Of a stretch of 45,446 nt of DNA, positions 42,001 to 45,446 are shown piece by piece. Position numbers and translations under genes: made by a program. Below the pieces are notes generated by a model. The model did not search any database. It saw only the letters and a list, made by a program, of their open reading frames with translations, and was not told the DNA's origin. The stretch's first letter is position 1; the number at the start of each line of letters is the position of its first letter. The DNA lies in NCBI GenBank assembly GCA_027623235.1, contig JAQBVJ010000056.1, forward strand, positions 1 through 45,446. Direction: 5' to 3'. Source of the stretch: Planctomycetota bacterium. Lineage in GTDB: Bacteria > Planctomycetota > Planctomycetia > Planctomycetales > Planctomycetaceae.

Positions 42001-42709
42001 CGGGAACGACCGGATCGAAGGCGGTAACGGAGCCGACCTGCTCAACGGGCAGGGCGGCGACGATCAACTGTTCGGTGAAGCTGGCAACGACGTCATCACC
42101 GGTGGAGACGGCGACGATGTGGCCTCGGGCGGACTCGATAACGATGCCATCGACGGAGGAAACGGCAACGACACTCTGCGAGGCAACTTCGGCGACGATC
42201 TGGTCGTCGGCTCGTTCGGAGACGACTCGATCGATGGCGGACTTGGGCGGGACACGGTTGTCGGTGGAGCTGGCAACGACCGACTGGACGGCGGTCACAA
42301 CGACGACACGGTGCTGGGGAACGGCGGAGACGACCTGCTCTTTGGCAATGACGGAAATGATTTCGCCAACGGCGGCTCGGGCAACGACACGATCAACGGC
42401 GGTGACGGAAATGACATCCTCATCGGTGGCGACGGCGATGATCTGATCGGCGGGTTCGACGGATCGGACCTGCTGTCTGGCGACGGCGGCAACGATACGC
42501 TCGCCGGGGGCGACGCCGACGACACGCTACTGGGCGGAGACGGGGACGACGTTCTGCTGGGCGAACAGGGAGCCGACTCGCTGAACGGCAATGCCGGTTC
42601 CAACATCGGCAATGTTGGAGAAGGCACGGATGTCTCTGCGGTCAGTGTCTCGCTCGACAATTCGCTGGTGCTTTCACAGTCCCTGCTGGACGCTCTGAAC
42701 GGTTTGTGA
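39095..42709 (+). CDS. RTX/Calx-beta/choice-of-anchor-L surface protein
   Basis: This is a 1204-residue surface protein read from GTG 39095, preceded by GAGAGGA. The N-terminal planctomycete motif LEERALLSA (46-54) marks export or surface attachment. Two blocks of calcium-binding nonapeptide repeats (GGxGxDxUx type) cover about 136-383 and 757-1167, for example GGDGDDTIFGHDGADSLDG. Between them lie a Calx-beta domain (about 388-501, ending EAFFLEISNPVG) and a choice-of-anchor L domain (about 505-732) with the signature FFELVFGSEEFP. RTX repeats fold on calcium binding after export. No type I secretion genes are adjacent, and no catalytic domain is seen; an adhesive or matrix role is likely. 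Confidence 0.92.
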   Translation: MARTPWIHRLRNRLAYSKRSRRQRSLGQRSFNGEARCAMTHQVDTLEERALLSASAVLLGSELRILTNADESIAFQLNANDPTQAEILINGEVFEGAPTLLVTSFSSLLIEAGELDNTINLATLSVATYTNLTSIRVFSGDGHDTITASPDIPTEITAGDGHDTITGGGANDTIFGEDGDDVILGGDGDDSIDAGDGEDVVSGEGGNDEIQGDDGNDTISGGDGDDTIFGHDGADSLDGDAGLDVIFGDLGDDVVNGGDDNDRIFGGAGADILDGGNGDDVINGQGGPDLIMGSAGNDFLYGSGGPDTILGGDGNDFSRGDAGMDMLIGGAGDDVQLGGSANDFIVGEAGADHSFGNAGDDTILGGDGADTLDGGTGNDLIDNSLLFRPPITVNNVQLNEGSGGVQTDFVFSLSLPAPALAPVMVDFATVDDTAIAGEDYVARSGKAVFDIGVQTVTVTVPVIGDDVIESTEAFFLEISNPVGGSLNNTMGVGQIVNDDGIIAPGLNVTATIDPGVLTTTVVGSSGGITVNNMNLSANMGFQGELSGGTFTAGTGAPYGLTGGGIILSTGDVADYASGPDTTSQTTSFGVQATPAQELLLDPITGGMFDHNDVTQLDIDFDLQPGFDTLFFELVFGSEEFPVLVGSSFIDGFAIYLNGTNIANFNGSPVNIDHPDFAAISGTELNGVLAPNGMPKLTFSALLSDGQTGNTITFIIADTTDTSLDSTVYIASLGGTPPGTTVVPPPPTLPLVETVPTTIVGGTGDDTIFGGGSDDFVDGGTGNDTISTFAGNDTVFGGGGNDTVDGGAGQDLLVGNGGSDFLDGGAGADTFLWREKDFRVTVAGGDGNDNVIVQGGRSGGIYSVDSVGSDLTVSLGNSLLTIQPTVESINLNLGNGSDTVTLGNLSAAGLTELRFNGQNGDDRIDFSGATLLGNVVLIADGGAGNDIILGSTGNDYLIGGEGDDSISGGDGNDRIEGGNGADLLNGQGGDDQLFGEAGNDVITGGDGDDVASGGLDNDAIDGGNGNDTLRGNFGDDLVVGSFGDDSIDGGLGRDTVVGGAGNDRLDGGHNDDTVLGNGGDDLLFGNDGNDFANGGSGNDTINGGDGNDILIGGDGDDLIGGFDGSDLLSGDGGNDTLAGGDADDTLLGGDGDDVLLGEQGADSLNGNAGSNIGNVGEGTDVSAVSVSLDNSLVLSQSLLDALNGL

Positions 42710-42895
42710 GTTCGTCGCTGTTCCGGGAGCTGAACGCGGCGAGGAACTCTCGAATTGATGTCGGCAGTTTTCGGCGACCCGTTGGCCGAAGGCTATTTTC
42801 AACGTAGCCTGTGGCACGGCCTGGGCATCGCTCCGGGCGAGCAAGAGGCTGGCAGGCGCCGGCCGCGAAACGAACTTCGAAAGGCCCGGCCCGTG

Positions 42896-45346
42896 ATGCG
42901 CACACGTCAGGTAATTCTTCGACTGTCGATGATTCTCTCTCTCTATTCCGGTGCGGTTCGCGCCGCAGACGAAAAGCCGGTCGATTTTGCAAAGGACGTT
43001 CTGCCGATCCTGTCGGACAAGTGCTTCGTCTGCCACGGGCCGGACACGCAGGACAAGGATCAATTGCGGCTCGATTCGACGGCCGGAGCAACGGCCGATC
43101 GGGGAGGCTACCGGGCGATCAATCCGGAAGACCCCGCGATGAGCGAGCTGCTCGCGCGGATTCTTTCGGCCGAGGAACCCATGCCGCCAGCCGATGCCGA
43201 GAAGCAGCTCACCGAGAAGGAGCGGGACCTGCTCGCCAGGTGGGTTCGCCAGGGCGGCACCTATGCTGAGCACTGGGCCTTCGTGCGGCCTCTGAAGGCG
43301 GCTCCTGGTGGAGATGAGAACGCGAAGGGCAGTGCGGCGATCGATGCGTTTTTGAGAGAGCCGCTCGCGTCGAGAGGACTCGACCTTGCTCCTGAGGCTG
43401 ATCGGGAAACGCTCGCGCGGCGAGCGGCTCTCACGCTGACAGGGCTTCCGCCGGAGCTGGATCAGCTCGAACGGTTTTTGAAGGACGCTCGCTCGGACGC
43501 GTACTCGCGGTTCGTCGATGAGCTGCTGGCCAGTGCGCGGGTCGGCGAACACCAGGCCCGTTTCTGGCTCGACGCGGTCCGCTACGGCGACACGCACGGG
43601 CTGCACCTGGACAACCGCCGCGGCATTTATCCGTACCGCGACTGGGTGGTGCGGGCGATGAATCAGAACCTGCCGCTCGATCGTTTTATCGAATGGCAAC
43701 TGGCGGGAGACCTGCTGCCGTCGCCGAGCCTCGCGCAGCGGGTGGCGACCGGTTACGTGCGGCTCAACCCGTCGACGGGCGAGGGCGGAGCGATCCCCGA
43801 CGAGTTTCAAATGAAAAACAACTTCGACCGCGTCGAGACGCTCGGCACCGTGTTCCTCGGTCTGTCGCTGACGTGTGCCCGCTGTCACAACCACAAGTAC
43901 GACCCGGTGGCTCAGCGCGAGTACTACGAGCTGCTCGCGTTTTTCAATAGCACGTCCGAGCCGGCTCTCGACGGAAACAAGTACGAGTACGGACCGACCG
44001 TGCGGGCTCCCCAGGACCAGCGTGGCTGGGCTGAGTGGGAGCAGATCCTGACTGAGCGAAATCGGATGCTGAAAAACGCGGAGACGCATTTTGCCCGCAA
44101 CGATGACTGGCCAGAGGAAACGAAGAAGCAATGGGCCACCGCGGATGCGGCCGCGAAAGTCACGCTGCTGGCCGATCCGAAAAGCCCGCTGGCAAAGCTC
44201 GGGCATGTTGAGCGGGCTGAGCGAATCCTCACTCGGATCAAAGAAGCCGAAGCGGCGTTCACAACAAGCCTGGTCGCGCAGGACCTCGACAAGCCACGGG
44301 CGACTCACGTTCTGAAACGGGGCGAGTACGATCAGCCGGAAGGAGATCCGCTGCAGCCGGACGTGCCGCAGATTCTCGGCGGACTTCCGGAAGGCGTGCC
44401 TCGCAACCGGATCGGCCTGGCAAAGTGGCTGACGTCGCGAGAGAACCCGCTGGTCGCGCGAGTCCTCGTCAACCGAATCTGGCAGCGAGTCTTCGGGGCG
44501 GGCCTCGTTCGCACGCCGGAAGATTTTGGAAAGCAGGGACAGCAGCCGACTCATCCCGAGCTGCTTGACTGGCTGGCCGTTGAGCTGCACGACAGTCAGT
44601 GGAACCTGAAGCACATGCTGAAACTGATGGTGACCAGCCAGGCGTTTCGACAGGACTCGGCGTGGCGGAAGGAAGTCAACGATCCGGAAAATCGGTTGTT
44701 CGCCCGCGGCCCGAGCTTCCGGCTCGACGCGGAAGTGCTGCGCGATGTTGGTTTGTGGTCCAGCGGAATGCTCGACCCGAACATGGGTGGCGAAGGCGTC
44801 AAGCCGTACCAGCCGGCCGGCCTGTGGAAAGCCCTCGCCCATCCGGGCAGCAATACGAAACAGTACGTCGCCGACAAAGGCGAGCGACTTTACCGCCGCA
44901 GCCTGTACGTCTACTGGAAGCGGACCAGCCCGCATCCCATGATGATTCTGTTCGACGCGCCGGACCGCGAATCCAGTTGCGTGCGGCGATCCCGGACGAG
45001 CACCGCGCAACAGTCGCTCGGCCTGCTCAACGAGACTCAGCGGATCGAAATGTCTCGGAAGTTTGCCGAGCGATTGCTCAAACAGGCAGAGACCGACGAC
45101 GCTCGATTCGATTTGATGTTCCGCCTGCTCGCCAGTCGAGCTCCGTCCGACGACGAGCGGACCGCCTGCCGGTCACTGCTCGACTTCATGCGGAAGCGCT
45201 ACGCCGACGCGGAACAGGACGCGCTGGATCTGCTGGCGACGGGCGAAGCGAAACGCGACGAGTCGCTCAAACCCGCCGAGCTGGCCGCGTGGACTCAGGT
45301 CGCGGTGACCGTTCTGGCGAGCGATGTGACGATTCTTCTTTACTGA
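42896..45346 (+). CDS. Cytochrome c / DUF1549 / DUF1553 protein
   Basis: This is an 816-residue exported protein from ATG 42896 (GTG 42893 just before it); 47 further codons are open upstream but lack a signal peptide. The signal (LRLSMILSLYSGAVRAAD) is followed by a planctomycete cytochrome c domain with CFVCHG (C43). DUF1549 follows: ALTLTGLPPELDQLERFL, FWLDAVRYGDTHGLHLDN and FIEWQLAGDLLP, then CARCHNHKYDPV with a second CxxCH (C327). DUF1553 ends the protein: NPLVARVLVNRIWQRVFG, LVRTPEDFGKQGQQPTHP, SRKFAERLL and LFRLLASRAPSDDE. Such proteins are abundant in planctomycetes and often paired with DUF1501; the role is unknown but likely periplasmic and possibly linked to polysaccharide breakdown. 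Confidence 0.93.
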   Translation: MRTRQVILRLSMILSLYSGAVRAADEKPVDFAKDVLPILSDKCFVCHGPDTQDKDQLRLDSTAGATADRGGYRAINPEDPAMSELLARILSAEEPMPPADAEKQLTEKERDLLARWVRQGGTYAEHWAFVRPLKAAPGGDENAKGSAAIDAFLREPLASRGLDLAPEADRETLARRAALTLTGLPPELDQLERFLKDARSDAYSRFVDELLASARVGEHQARFWLDAVRYGDTHGLHLDNRRGIYPYRDWVVRAMNQNLPLDRFIEWQLAGDLLPSPSLAQRVATGYVRLNPSTGEGGAIPDEFQMKNNFDRVETLGTVFLGLSLTCARCHNHKYDPVAQREYYELLAFFNSTSEPALDGNKYEYGPTVRAPQDQRGWAEWEQILTERNRMLKNAETHFARNDDWPEETKKQWATADAAAKVTLLADPKSPLAKLGHVERAERILTRIKEAEAAFTTSLVAQDLDKPRATHVLKRGEYDQPEGDPLQPDVPQILGGLPEGVPRNRIGLAKWLTSRENPLVARVLVNRIWQRVFGAGLVRTPEDFGKQGQQPTHPELLDWLAVELHDSQWNLKHMLKLMVTSQAFRQDSAWRKEVNDPENRLFARGPSFRLDAEVLRDVGLWSSGMLDPNMGGEGVKPYQPAGLWKALAHPGSNTKQYVADKGERLYRRSLYVYWKRTSPHPMMILFDAPDRESSCVRRSRTSTAQQSLGLLNETQRIEMSRKFAERLLKQAETDDARFDLMFRLLASRAPSDDERTACRSLLDFMRKRYADAEQDALDLLATGEAKRDESLKPAELAAWTQVAVTVLASDVTILLY

Positions 45347-45371
45347 TTGTTGACATGCTGATTTTGCAGCG

Positions 45372-45406
45372 CAAAGGCGCAGAGACGCGAAGATTCGCAA
45401 AGACAG
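45372..45406 (+). repeat. Dispersed repeat of CGCAAAGACGC type, copy 2
   Basis: Begins CAAAGGCGCAGAGACGCG; 29 of 35 positions match the copy at 16032-16066 in reverse orientation. It lies just after the DUF1553 gene. Confidence 0.8.
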
Positions 45407-45424
45407 GAGAGGTTGAGAATAAAT

Positions 45425-45446
45425 GGGAGGGCGAGGCTCCTGCCGA
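45425..45446 (+). repeat. Palindromic repeat GGGAGGGCGAGGCTCC, partial copy at window edge
   Basis: The last 22 bases of the window match, without mismatch, the left arm inferred from 28834-28858. The second arm would lie beyond the window. Confidence 0.85.

Noticed and set aside
39500..42600. Regularly spaced DNA repeats that could suggest a CRISPR or satellite array
   Set aside because: The period follows the 9-residue RTX motif of the encoded protein and there are no unique spacers.
42674..45010. Long minus-strand open frame (778 codons) opposite the DUF1549/DUF1553 gene
   Set aside because: The translation is Arg/His/Leu-rich without any domain; it mirrors the codon bias of the real plus-strand gene.
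45347..45371. Possible terminator after the DUF1553 gene
   Set aside because: No stem with a following T run could be found; the region is taken up by dispersed repeats.

Overview
The window is GC-rich bacterial DNA and almost certainly comes from a member of the Planctomycetota. The evidence is the set of planctomycete family proteins: a DUF1559 prepilin-like protein, a DUF1501 Tat-exported protein, a cytochrome-c/DUF1549/DUF1553 protein, two large receptor-type Ser/Thr kinases, surface proteins with an N-terminal LEPR-like motif (FESRVLLSG, LEERALLSA), and many short palindromic intergenic repeats. There are no rRNA genes, CRISPR arrays or prophage. One tRNA (Pro, TGG) is present.

Layout. 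1-758 is the right end of an IS66-family element that has cut into a small exported PDZ gene (759-1115). 1543-3300 is a polytopic membrane protein. 3562-3922 holds an IS630-like transposase fragment beside tRNA-Pro and its terminator. 4067-8333 is a divergent pair of membrane Ser/Thr kinases; the second carries an N-terminal zinc-finger-like segment and a periplasmic DJ-1/PfpI-like domain. 8418-9419 is a DUF1559 protein. 9726-15779 is a leftward gene cluster: a vWA protein with a TonB-type membrane anchor, a TPR-like exported protein, ExbB, two ExbD proteins, a VCBS/FG-GAP protein and an ABC ATPase. 16047-17183 is a LolA-like exported protein. 17507-21267 is a rightward operon of three exported or lipoproteins, two of which look like paralogues. 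21382-22797 is a DUF1501 protein. 22916-25372 is an operon of a CoaC-type flavoprotein, PqiA and an amidohydrolase. 25344-26945 is an unusual SDR. 27456-28739 holds a small conserved protein and a XerC/D recombinase. 28949-33334 is a 1461-residue di-haem-motif protein. 33386-35352 is hslV-hslU. 35863-42709 is a group of exported or surface proteins ending in a 1204-residue RTX/Calx-beta protein. 42896-45346 is a cytochrome-c/DUF1549/DUF1553 protein.

Working together. The best candidate for an undescribed system is the 11814-15779 cluster. ExbB and two ExbD proteins form a proton-driven motor. The neighbouring vWA protein has the SVCVHG transmembrane signature of TonB but ends in a von Willebrand A domain with an intact MIDAS instead of a TonB C-terminal domain. 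This suggests a motor that energises a metal-dependent adhesion or assembly domain in the periplasm. A second candidate is the kinase-DJ-1 fusion whose predicted nucleophile cysteine is replaced by serine.

The window also carries at least eight kinds of palindromic or dispersed intergenic repeat. One supplies the stop codon of a gene, one sits in frame inside a coding sequence, and one recurs at the right-hand edge of the window. All identifications were made by reading the sequence; no database search was run.
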